A DNA stretch of 64,000 nt from Exiguobacterium profundum (GTDB lineage: Bacteria; Bacillota; Bacilli; Exiguobacteriales; Exiguobacteriaceae). The stretch is taken from the NCBI RefSeq assembly GCF_001909285.1, contig NZ_MRSV01000001.1:1135331-1199330 (forward strand), in the 5' to 3' direction. Within the stretch, counting starts at the first letter, position 1, and each line of letters opens with the position of its first letter. The notes under the pieces are model-generated. The model did no database searches. It saw nothing but the letters and a program-made list of their open reading frames with translations, and was not told where the DNA came from. Shown here one piece after another: positions 6,828 to 14,319 of this stretch. The position numbers and the translations under genes were made by a program.

Positions 6828-9394
6828 ACATCATCAATAAAATGACACTTCGGCATTTGCGCGAGAACAAACGACGCTCGCTTGTTACAATCATCGGAGT
6901 CATCATCTCTGTATCGATGATTACAGCTGTCACAACGCTCGGATCTTCTTTTTTGGATTTTTTTATTCGTCAAGACATCGCAGATAACGGAGAATGGCAT
7001 GTTCAGTATCTAGATACAAACGAAAAGCAAGTCGAAGCTATTCGGGATGATGCGAACACGAAGGCTGTCATCCTTTCAAATGATGGTTATGCTCAACTAG
7101 AAGAGTCACAAAATGCTTACAAACCATACTTATATGTTCGAAACTATAACACATCCGGATTGAAGAGTTTTCCAATTGACTTGACTGAGGGGCGTCTACC
7201 GGAAAAAGAAGGCGAAGTCGTCATTTCAGAAGGGATTCGCCAAAATGCCCTCGTCACCTATAACATCGGTGATGAATTGACACTTGAGATTGGAGAGCGG
7301 ATTGATCCGTCATCAGGTCACGTGTTGACACAAAATGATGGTTTGATCCGAGAAGATGAGACGATTCTCGAACAATTAAACGTTGAGGATACGGTGACAT
7401 TGACGGTTGTTGGAACGATGGCTCGACCTGACTGGGAACCGACTTGGTCGCCAGGGTATACAGTCGTCGGATTCATCGATGATCAAGAATTGAATGGAGC
7501 AAGAGTCGATACGTTCGTCGCCTTGAACGATGTAGACAACTCGATTTATTCGGAAGCGAAACAGTTGATGACCGAACAGAACATAGAACGTGTCGCCTAC
7601 AATTCCTCGTTGCTTCGTTATTATGGAGTGACAAATGACGATGGATTGCGTAAAACGCTATATGGATTTGGTGGAATCATCATGGCGGTCATTGTGATCG
7701 GTTCGATTTCTCTAATCTATAACGCATTCGCCATCAGTGTGTCGGAGCGTTCTCGTTACCTCGGAATGTTGGCAAGTGTCGGGGCTACGAAGCGACAAAA
7801 GCGGAACTCGGTCTATTTTGAAGGGATGGTCATTGGGGGGATTAGCATTCCACTCGGTATCCTGGCGGGGATTACGGGTATTGCGTTCACATTCCTATTC
7901 ATCAATGCATTTGCCAAAAAAGCGTTAAACGTGACGGAGAAGTTTGAAGTTGTCGTCACACCGATTACTTTACTATTAACTCTCTTCATTTCGAGCGTAA
8001 CCATTTTCATTTCCTGCTATCTTCCGGCGCGTCGAGCCTCAAAGATTTCTGCGATTGACGCCATTCGGCAAACGCAAGATGTACGATTGACGTCAAAACA
8101 AGTGAAGACGTCAAAACTAGTTCGTCGTCTTTTCGGTTTAGAAGCAGAGATTGGGTTGAAGAATACGAAGCGCAACCGTAAACGGTATCTGGTTACCGTC
8201 TTCTCGCTCGTCATCAGTATCGTCCTGTTTTTAGTGGTCAGTTACTTCACTGATCGTCTCGAACAGTCCCTTGACATGTCTCAAGCAGACTATGATTTCG
8301 ATATTCTTGTGAATGGTTCAACGCTTGATCAAAATGATTTACGACGTTATGAATCGTTAGATCATGTGACGAACGGAACATATTTTGAAAATGCAACGGT
8401 CCAAACGATGGTCAGCAAATCTCAATTACCGAGTGCGATTACCAAGAACGAGAATTTGGCATCAACGATCGTTGACGGAAAATTTATGTACTACGTATCC
8501 CTCTATCAATTAGATGATGAAAGTTTCAATGCGTACTTGAAACAAATCGGAGCGCCTGTCAGTCGTTTTGAAGACGGGGACGTACCAGGAGCCGTCTTGA
8601 TTGATGAGATCTCGTATCAAGACATGGATCAGAAAAAATTCATCACTTCAGAGACGGTCGAAGCAGAAATCGGTGATACGTTTGAATTGAGGGACGAGAA
8701 TGCAACGGGCGACGCGGCACCGCTTAGAACGATTCAAATTGGTGCTATGACAGATATCGCCCCGACCGGTGTGATGACAGGTTCTCTTGGATGGCTCGAT
8801 GTGATAGTACGAGAAGGGACGTTTGAAGAAGACGCAATCGGGGATTTGATGAAACAATCGAGTCCGTCAATCGCGTTGAATACAGATGATCCCGAGGACA
8901 CACAACAAGTGATTGAAGCGGAACAGAATTTGGATTTGTATGTCTTTAACGTATCGGAACAACGGGAACAACAAGAACAGATGTTGTTACTTTTATCAAT
9001 ATTTGTGTACGGGTTTATCGTGCTAATTTCGCTAATCTCGATTGCGAACATTTTTAATACGATTTCAACGAGCGTCTCACTTCGTCGTCGTGAGTTTGCG
9101 ATGCTTCGTTCGGTTGGGATGACTCCGAAAGGATTCAATAAGATGGTGTACTATGAAAGCATTTTTTATGGGGTGAAAGCCCTTGCGTATGGGATTCCCA
9201 TCAGTCTTCTCATCATGTACCTCATCTATCGAGCGCAAATCAATACGTTTGATGCTCCGTTTACCTTGCCGTGGAATAGCATTTTGTTTGTCGTCATCAT
9301 GATTTTCATGATTGTGGGTGCCTCGATGCTATATTCCGTTTCAAAAATAAAGAAAGATAACATTATCGACCGATTGAAACAAGAAAATGATTAA
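6824..9394 (+). CDS. FtsX-family ABC transporter permease (large, two-domain)
   Basis: 856 residues. A first helix (about 20-42) is followed by a 230-residue extracellular domain. Then come three helices (about 275-400), another helix (450-472), a second large extracellular domain (475-735) and three C-terminal helices. Both FtsX cores carry the RSRYLGMLASVGAT / RRREFAMLRSVGMT signature. Two four-helix FtsX units make it longer than a BceB (about 640) permease. This favours a MacB-like mechanotransmission exporter over a classical bacitracin-type detoxifier. Substrate unknown. It is coupled to the ATPase and ends before a terminator. Confidence 0.9.
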   Translation: MNIINKMTLRHLRENKRRSLVTIIGVIISVSMITAVTTLGSSFLDFFIRQDIADNGEWHVQYLDTNEKQVEAIRDDANTKAVILSNDGYAQLEESQNAYKPYLYVRNYNTSGLKSFPIDLTEGRLPEKEGEVVISEGIRQNALVTYNIGDELTLEIGERIDPSSGHVLTQNDGLIREDETILEQLNVEDTVTLTVVGTMARPDWEPTWSPGYTVVGFIDDQELNGARVDTFVALNDVDNSIYSEAKQLMTEQNIERVAYNSSLLRYYGVTNDDGLRKTLYGFGGIIMAVIVIGSISLIYNAFAISVSERSRYLGMLASVGATKRQKRNSVYFEGMVIGGISIPLGILAGITGIAFTFLFINAFAKKALNVTEKFEVVVTPITLLLTLFISSVTIFISCYLPARRASKISAIDAIRQTQDVRLTSKQVKTSKLVRRLFGLEAEIGLKNTKRNRKRYLVTVFSLVISIVLFLVVSYFTDRLEQSLDMSQADYDFDILVNGSTLDQNDLRRYESLDHVTNGTYFENATVQTMVSKSQLPSAITKNENLASTIVDGKFMYYVSLYQLDDESFNAYLKQIGAPVSRFEDGDVPGAVLIDEISYQDMDQKKFITSETVEAEIGDTFELRDENATGDAAPLRTIQIGAMTDIAPTGVMTGSLGWLDVIVREGTFEEDAIGDLMKQSSPSIALNTDDPEDTQQVIEAEQNLDLYVFNVSEQREQQEQMLLLLSIFVYGFIVLISLISIANIFNTISTSVSLRRREFAMLRSVGMTPKGFNKMVYYESIFYGVKALAYGIPISLLIMYLIYRAQINTFDAPFTLPWNSILFVVIMIFMIVGASMLYSVSKIKKDNIIDRLKQEND

Positions 9395-9439
9395 GTAGAT
9401 TATTGAAAAATTCATGACAAACCATGAAGTACAAATCAA

Positions 9440-9469
9440 GGGGCTCAGTACATATTGAGTCCCTTTTTT
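9440..9469 (+). terminator. Intrinsic terminator of the two-component/ABC unit
   Basis: Stem GGGGCTCA/TGAGTCCC with an 8-base loop and seven T. Confidence 0.85.
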
Positions 9470-9579
9470 ATGATGTCATGACAAACAAAACAAGATTGCC
9501 AAAACTATACGAAGAACGACCAAAATAAAAATATTATGTCACAGCTCTTGTTAATTAACCAAAAATAGGATATTTTTGA

Positions 9580-9598
9580 TATATCGGATGACGATATA
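9580..9598. promoter_or_regulatory. Inverted repeat, probable PadR operator
   Basis: Arms TATATCG and CGATATA separated by 5 bases, 30 bases ahead of the padR-like start codon. It lies just downstream of a possible promoter (TTGTTA at 9548, 17-base spacer, TATTTT at 9571). PadR repressors commonly bind such a repeat in their own promoter. An 11-base direct repeat, ACGAAGAACGA, also occurs at 9509 and 9599. Confidence 0.5.
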
Positions 9599-9627
9599 AC
9601 GAAGAACGATACAAAGGAGCGGGATAC

Positions 9628-9951
9628 GTGACACAACAGTCAAGTACAGGCGCATTAACCGAGGCGGTTTATTATATATTATTATCTCTGCAAGTCCCGA
9701 GGCATGGGTATGGGATGATGCAATTCGTTCAAGAATTGAGCAATGGGCGGGTTCAACTCGCGCCAGGTACATTATACGGCGCCCTCAGTAGTCTAGTAGA
9801 GAGAGGTTGGATTCAGGCGCTCGAAGGTACGGGGCGGAAGAAAGAGTATGAGATCACGGCAACTGGTCGAGAGGCACTTCGGTCGGAATTAAGGCGACTA
9901 GAAGAACTGGTGCAGCACGGACATGAATGGACGAAGGAGTTGGATACATGA
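9628..9951 (+). CDS. PadR-family transcriptional regulator
   Basis: 107 residues from GTG 9628 after AAAGGAG. The winged helix is typical: LTEAVYYILLSL, RHGYGMM, LAPGTLYGALSSLVERGWI and KKEYEITATGREAL. It is the short PadR-s1 type with one C-terminal helix. Its last codon overlaps (ATGA) the DUF2812 gene, a pairing often found in Firmicutes, where the PadR protein represses both genes until its ligand appears. The upstream inverted repeat is the likely operator. Confidence 0.92.
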   Translation: MTQQSSTGALTEAVYYILLSLQVPRHGYGMMQFVQELSNGRVQLAPGTLYGALSSLVERGWIQALEGTGRKKEYEITATGREALRSELRRLEELVQHGHEWTKELDT

Positions 9952-10484
9952 AGACGAAAACGGTCTATCGCATATTTGTTGATTATGAGAAGGAAGAGAA
10001 GTGGCTCAATGAGATGGCTCAAACCGGTTGGGCGCTCGAATCCTTTCGTTTGATGCGATATGTGTTCAAACAAGTTGAACCTGGGACGTTCACCTACCGA
10101 ATCGAATTGTTGTCCAACTTACCTTCTCACCCCGAGTCGAAGGCGTATATGGAATTCTTAGATGAAGTTGGAGTCGAAGTGGTCGATACGTCGTATCGGT
10201 GGATTTTTTTACGAAAATTAACGAGTGACGGACCGTTCCAATTGTATTCGGATTTTGATTCGATGATTCAGCGGGAGAAACGAATCATCCAACTGTATGG
10301 AGCAGTGGGACTCGCCAATTTTGTTGTGGTGGTAGCGAATCTTTCCAATCCATATGCGCAGTGGACCATCCTATTGAACATAGCTGTCGTCGCGATGTTG
10401 GCTTATGCGGTCCAACATCATACTCGGAAAGTTAGGACACTAAAATGTCTCAAAGCGATTGGAGAGATGAAGTCGTCAGATTGA
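9948..10484 (+). CDS. DUF2812 membrane protein
   Basis: 178 residues from ATG 9948, overlapping the PadR stop by four bases. The N-terminal half carries the DUF2812 pattern YEKEEKWLNEMAQTGWAL and FTYRIELL. Two hydrophobic helices follow (about 122-140 and 145-162), then a short basic tail. DUF2812 proteins are almost always partners of PadR regulators; their role is unknown, with membrane-stress functions suspected. A small membrane protein gene follows after 23 bases and may be in the same transcript. Confidence 0.85.
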   Translation: MKTKTVYRIFVDYEKEEKWLNEMAQTGWALESFRLMRYVFKQVEPGTFTYRIELLSNLPSHPESKAYMEFLDEVGVEVVDTSYRWIFLRKLTSDGPFQLYSDFDSMIQREKRIIQLYGAVGLANFVVVVANLSNPYAQWTILLNIAVVAMLAYAVQHHTRKVRTLKCLKAIGEMKSSD

Positions 10485-10507
10485 GCGCATAGGTTAGGAG
10501 GAGCAAG

Positions 10508-10678
10508 ATGGATTCACCAGAATGGAAAGATTGTATCATTTGTTTTGGGTTGATTGCGGGGACGACACTCGGTGTAATCCTCTCGTTCTTCTTTCATATT
10601 CAATTGACATATGGGATTGCGAGCGGGGCGATGTTTGGCTACATTGGCGGGCTTGTCGTATCGATTTGGAAGCAATGA
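10508..10678 (+). CDS. Small two-helix membrane protein, paralogue of the 3549-3719 product
   Basis: 56 codons from ATG 10508 (MDSPEWKDCIICFGL...) to TGA 10678, with AGGAGGAGC upstream. It shares length and plan with the product of 3549-3719: a xxxEWx(D/E)s start, a first helix with GLIAGTTLGVI, an aromatic FFFHIQLTYGI turn and a second helix GAMFGYIGGLVVSI. The conservation of that plan at two loci supports real coding. It lies at the end of the PadR/DUF2812 unit, before a terminator. Function unknown. Confidence 0.68.
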   Translation: MDSPEWKDCIICFGLIAGTTLGVILSFFFHIQLTYGIASGAMFGYIGGLVVSIWKQ

Positions 10679-10695
10679 TGAATCAGGATAACATT

Positions 10696-10721
10696 CCTCG
10701 TCTCGATGACGAGGTTTTTTT
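10696..10721 (+). terminator. Intrinsic terminator of the PadR/DUF2812 unit
   Basis: Perfect 7-base stem CCTCGTC/GACGAGG, 5-base loop, seven T. Confidence 0.9.
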
Positions 10722-10793
10722 GATTTTTTTTGACGGATGATATGAGATTGGGATCTATAGTTATAGAGGGGTTATTACGAAGGGGGTAACTGG

Positions 10794-11336
10794 ATGGATG
10801 ACCAGGTCATTATCGATTGGTACTGGGAACGATCGGAGTATGCGATTATCGCGACGAAGAAGAAATACGGAAGCTATTGTCATCGTGTTTCTTATAATAT
10901 TCTACAGAATCGCGAAGACACAGAGGAGTGTTTGAACGATTTATATATGAAAGCGTGGGAGTCGATCCCGCCGACACGTCCGCTTCGACTCGGAGCGTAT
11001 TTGACGAAGATCGTGCGAAATCTCGCACTACAGCGTTATAAGAAGAATCATGCAAAAAAACGTGGCGGTGGGGAAGTACCGCTCGTCTATGAAGAACTAG
11101 AACATGTCCTTACGGAATCGATGAAAGACGAAGACCTCGTCGACGTGTTGAATGAATTTCTAGCAGACCTACCTCGACTGACAAGGGTGATGTTCATGCA
11201 ACGTTATTTCTATTTACACTCGATTCAAGAAATTGCAACGACACATCAGCTCGGTGAGAGCCATGTCAAAATGACCTTGAAGCGCACGCGGGATGCGTTA
11301 CAGCGAGCGCTTGAAGCAGAAGGAGTTCGCGTATGA
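10794..11336 (+). CDS. ECF-type RNA polymerase sigma factor
   Basis: 180 residues. Sigma region 2 spans about 15-85 (CHRVSYNILQNREDTEECLNDLYMKAW, given here in two parts only for the reader) and region 4 about 120-175, with ADLPRLTRVMFMQRYF and the helix-turn-helix SIQEIATTHQLGESHVKM. The start ATG 10794 follows AAGGGGGT. The next gene starts within its stop codon (ATGA) and encodes a one-helix membrane protein, the usual sigma/anti-sigma arrangement. No promoter resembling an ECF autoregulated pair is obvious upstream. Confidence 0.87.
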   Translation: MDDQVIIDWYWERSEYAIIATKKKYGSYCHRVSYNILQNREDTEECLNDLYMKAWESIPPTRPLRLGAYLTKIVRNLALQRYKKNHAKKRGGGEVPLVYEELEHVLTESMKDEDLVDVLNEFLADLPRLTRVMFMQRYFYLHSIQEIATTHQLGESHVKMTLKRTRDALQRALEAEGVRV

Positions 11337-12076
11337 AAAGTGAGCAGATCCTTCGACTACTCGGGGAAGTCGATGACCGGTATATAGAGGAATCGATGAT
11401 GATAGAGCGAAAACCTTATCAACGACTGAAATGGGGAGCAGGACTCCTCATCGCTGTCGCTGCGGGATTCATGCTCTTCACATCGAATGTCTGGAACGAA
11501 CGCATCCCATTATCTACGGATTCCACTGCGAATTCCGTTCACATTGTCGACCAATCAAAAGTGACATCAGATATTTCCGAGGAAAATATGATGGACATGA
11601 CCGAGGATGAACTCTTTTCGAAATGGAATCCGGTCGTGGTCAGAGGAACGGTCACGGACATTCGACATATCGAGATTGATTTCAATGGAGAGACCGAATA
11701 TCAGTCACTTATCACGATACACGTATCTAATGTGTATCGTGGGGATGTGCAAATCGGGCGAGATTTGATTGTTCGTGCTGATGCCATCAAGGAAACCGGA
11801 CAGACAACAGATGCGTCCGTTATCTCGCAAGTGAAACAAGGCATGGAAGGGATTTTCATGCCGATTCCATACGATGACGAGTTTGTCTGGGAACAAAATG
11901 AAGCGACACTTCGATTGAAAGACATTGCCGATTACGGTTTTCCGGATGGGGAACGCTATCTGTTTTTAGATACGCCGAACGGATTGTTGTTCGAGCGGGA
12001 TGCTTACCCGTCCTTACAAGGTGTGGACTCACTCGATGAAGTAGAGGACTGGATGATGACGCGATTTTCAGAATAA
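11333..12076 (+). CDS. Single-pass membrane protein, candidate anti-sigma factor
   Basis: 247 residues. A short cytoplasmic N-terminus (1-32, starting MKSEQILRLLGEVDDRYIEE) precedes one helix (about 33-51, GAGLLIAVAAGFMLF). An extracellular domain of about 195 residues then has the strand-rich pattern VVVRGTVTDIRHIEIDFNG. It overlaps the sigma gene by four bases. No zinc-binding HCC motif is seen, so it is not a classic ZAS anti-sigma protein. The assignment rests on position, topology and the short cytoplasmic part. Confidence 0.62.
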   Translation: MKSEQILRLLGEVDDRYIEESMMIERKPYQRLKWGAGLLIAVAAGFMLFTSNVWNERIPLSTDSTANSVHIVDQSKVTSDISEENMMDMTEDELFSKWNPVVVRGTVTDIRHIEIDFNGETEYQSLITIHVSNVYRGDVQIGRDLIVRADAIKETGQTTDASVISQVKQGMEGIFMPIPYDDEFVWEQNEATLRLKDIADYGFPDGERYLFLDTPNGLLFERDAYPSLQGVDSLDEVEDWMMTRFSE

Positions 12077-12109
12077 TGGAGAACTCAAATCGATAAGGGG
12101 GAAATGGAT

Positions 12110-12760
12110 ATGGAACGAAAGATTACCGTAAAAGGGACGGGGAACGTCTCATCTCGACCGGATTTGATTGTGATTCATATGGATCTCGTCTCGAAAGCGC
12201 CACGGTGCGAAGATACGATGACTGAGGCGGCAAGTGCGGTGTCCCATCTTCAAAAAGCCATCACGCGTGCTGGTTTTGACAAGACGGACCTCAAAACGAG
12301 TGACTTTTCCATCGATACGGAATACGAGAGCTATCGTGATCGAGATGAGAATTATCGGTCGCGGTTTGTCGGATATGTCTGTAAACAGAAGACGAAGCTC
12401 GAATTTGCGCTCGACACGTCTAAACTATCGGACGTCATCGAACAAATCAGTCAATCTCGGGCAAATCCTACACTCTCCATTCGCTTCACGATGAAAGACC
12501 CGAATGCGATCGAGGATCAGCTATTGGTGAGTGCTGCGGAGAATGCGAGGAAACGAGCAGAGCTTCTTGCGAAAGGAGCAGGCGCTGAACTCGGAGACTT
12601 GCTTCAAATTGACTACACATGGGGAGAGATTCATCTGTTCTCGCCTACAAACGTCCTCTATAGTCAGGACGTCGTCTATTCGGAATCACGGATGCCCGAA
12701 CTAGAACCAGATGACATTGACGTCAGTGATTCGGCGACATTCGTCTGGAGTCTCAAATGA
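12110..12760 (+). CDS. SIMPL (DUF541) domain protein, cytoplasmic
   Basis: About 216 residues. The start at 12110 (MERKITVKGTG) is preferred over 12104 because AAGGGGG ends 8 bases before it and only 2 before the other. The SIMPL pattern is clear: TVKGTGNVSSRPDLIVI at the N-terminus, SDFSIDTEYESYRDRDE, and the C-terminal ENARKRAELLAKGAGAELG. Relatives form oligomeric cages or assist oxidative-stress and outer-surface functions, but most are secreted. This one has no signal peptide. It lies 33 bases after the candidate anti-sigma gene and overlaps the next gene by four bases, so it is part of the sigma unit. Confidence 0.85.
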   Translation: MERKITVKGTGNVSSRPDLIVIHMDLVSKAPRCEDTMTEAASAVSHLQKAITRAGFDKTDLKTSDFSIDTEYESYRDRDENYRSRFVGYVCKQKTKLEFALDTSKLSDVIEQISQSRANPTLSIRFTMKDPNAIEDQLLVSAAENARKRAELLAKGAGAELGDLLQIDYTWGEIHLFSPTNVLYSQDVVYSESRMPELEPDDIDVSDSATFVWSLK

Positions 12761-13197
12761 GGCGACTGATTTTCTTGATGCTCCTTTCACTCTCGATTGC
12801 GCTGCCCGCATCTGCCCTTTCCTGGGCCTATACGTTTGTCGTGTTCGACCGAAACGCATATGAAGTGCTCGACACAACAATCGAAGAGGATGCACTCGGT
12901 GACGTGATCGGTGAAGTGGAGACAGTGGTCAATGATGAGACGGGACGTTACTACGGGAATGCTTCGAACGGATATCCGATTGGGACGGTGTACCGTGAAG
13001 TCGACGGGGAGTCTGTGGAAGACGTCATTGCGGTCGAGGACGGTTCGGAATGGAAGCGAGCGGAGTATCGATTCGAAGCACCGTATCATTCACGTGATTT
13101 TATCACCTTCTTCGGCTATTTGCTGCTCGGGATGGGCATCATCATGATAAGTTGGTCGTTCTTCAAGCGAAGTTCGCTGTACCAAAAAGAAGCATGA
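12757..13197 (+). CDS. Hypothetical protein with two terminal membrane helices
   Basis: 146 residues, starting inside the SIMPL stop codon (ATGA). A hydrophobic N-terminal segment (about 4-32, LIFLMLLSLSIALPASALSW) could be a signal peptide or a helix. A strand-rich acidic domain of about 75 residues follows, then a C-terminal helix (about 112-133) and a short basic tail. The overall plan recalls DUF3592-type membrane proteins, but I cannot confirm this. Translational coupling places it in the ECF sigma unit. Confidence 0.68.
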   Translation: MRRLIFLMLLSLSIALPASALSWAYTFVVFDRNAYEVLDTTIEEDALGDVIGEVETVVNDETGRYYGNASNGYPIGTVYREVDGESVEDVIAVEDGSEWKRAEYRFEAPYHSRDFITFFGYLLLGMGIIMISWSFFKRSSLYQKEA

Positions 13198-13253
13198 ACG
13201 AACGTGGAAATGGGAACGGGAATAAAGAAAGGTTCGGTAAAGGGGGATTTATC

Positions 13254-13721
13254 ATGAACATCTTGATTATTTTTGACTCACTATATGGTCATACTGAAAA
13301 GATTGCTCATGCGATGCAGCAAGAGCTGTCGAAAGACCATGAGGCACGTATGGAACACGTATTGAATATTGGATTAGGCGACTTGGCACATGTCGACCTG
13401 GTCATCATCGGCTCACCGACACATGGGGGATACGAAACGGAAGACATTAAAGTATTTTTGGACGGAATTTCGGACAATGCGTTACGAGGGAAACGGACGG
13501 CTGCCTTTGACACGAGTGTCGTCAAAGAGAAACAGAATCCGATACTTGGTAAAATCATTGATTGGTTCGGTCATGCCGTCAATCGGGTCGAAGGGGAAAT
13601 AAAAAAAAAAGGGGCGACGGGTGTCCAAAAAGAGTCGTTCCTCGTCGATGGGACGACGGAGATGTTGAAGGAAGGCGAACTCGAACGCGCGAAAGCGTGG
13701 GCGCGTGAGTTGGTCGGATAA
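13254..13721 (+). CDS. Flavodoxin-family protein
   Basis: 155 residues, the usual short-chain flavodoxin length. The FMN phosphate-binding loop is at the very N-terminus (IIFDSLYGHTEKIA), followed by VIIGSPTHGGYE and an AAFDTSV strand. The start at 13254 follows AAAGGGGGA; the in-frame ORF extension upstream overlaps the preceding gene and has no ribosome site. It may act as a low-potential electron carrier or, given the divergent SPTHGG loop, as an NAD(P)H:quinone reductase-like flavoprotein. An A10-G4 run at 13602-13615 lies inside the frame. A terminator follows. Confidence 0.85.
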   Translation: MNILIIFDSLYGHTEKIAHAMQQELSKDHEARMEHVLNIGLGDLAHVDLVIIGSPTHGGYETEDIKVFLDGISDNALRGKRTAAFDTSVVKEKQNPILGKIIDWFGHAVNRVEGEIKKKGATGVQKESFLVDGTTEMLKEGELERAKAWARELVG

Positions 13722-13727
13722 TACACG

Positions 13728-13758
13728 AAACGCATTCTGATAACAGAGTGCGTTTTTT
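13728..13758 (+). terminator. Intrinsic terminator after the flavodoxin gene
   Basis: Stem AAACGCATTCTG/CAGAGTGCGTTT (one mismatch), 4-base loop, T-run. Confidence 0.88.
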
Positions 13759-13834
13759 AGTTGAAGAGGACGAGAAGAAGAGAAAAGCGGGTAAATATAT
13801 AATATTCAACTCTTCAGAGAGGAAGCTGGTTGTG

Positions 13835-14233
13835 ATGAAAAAAATGGAGCGGGATGTATTGGTCGGTTGGATTGTCGTCGTGCTTGTCCTCTTGATGCAT
13901 TTTCTGATCACCATGTCTCTTGGCAACTCGTACTTTGCTGAAAGTTCGTTGAATCGAATGTTGTGGCTTTCGAGTTTTCCGGCATTCTTAATCGCATTCG
14001 TCGCAGCCTTCTTCCAAAAAACGAACACTGTCTTCCTAGCGGTTCGTCGTGGGCTACTGTGGACCATCGAGTTGATGGTCGCCTTCACCATTCTCGCTTG
14101 GGTGTTCCGTTCTTTCGAAGGACTGTATGCGAATGCTGGTCTCTACTGGTTGTTCGGTGCCGTCTTAATTGGACCAATCTTTTATCTGATGGCGTTCCGA
14201 CGTCAACATTCGAAACGAATCCGCACCCCTTGA
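13835..14233 (+). CDS. Four-helix hypothetical membrane protein
   Basis: 132 residues starting MKKMERDVLVGW at ATG 13835, with AGAGAGGA about 10 bases upstream; the longer frame from 13748 begins inside the preceding terminator and is rejected. Four hydrophobic helices lie at about 8-28, 42-62, 75-92 and 103-122, with a basic tail RRQHSKRIR. I do not recognise the family; the size fits small DUF-type membrane proteins. It is a single-gene unit with its own terminator. Confidence 0.68.
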   Translation: MKKMERDVLVGWIVVVLVLLMHFLITMSLGNSYFAESSLNRMLWLSSFPAFLIAFVAAFFQKTNTVFLAVRRGLLWTIELMVAFTILAWVFRSFEGLYANAGLYWLFGAVLIGPIFYLMAFRRQHSKRIRTP

Positions 14234-14236
14234 TTG

Positions 14237-14265
14237 AAACGCTTCCTCTCAAAGGAGGCGTTTTT
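14237..14265 (+). terminator. Intrinsic terminator
   Basis: Stem AAACGC(T)TCCT/AGGAGGCGTTT with a short loop, then T-run. Confidence 0.82.
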
Positions 14266-14319
14266 AGATTGCCTCAGGATGGGAAAGGATAGAGAGAAGA
14301 AAGATTGGAGGAGAGTGCG

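Noticed and set aside
13602-13615. A10-G4 run inside the flavodoxin gene, possible frameshift or slippery site
   Set aside because: The family pattern is continuous before and after the run in one frame, so no shift is needed. It is noted only as a place where sequencing errors could arise.
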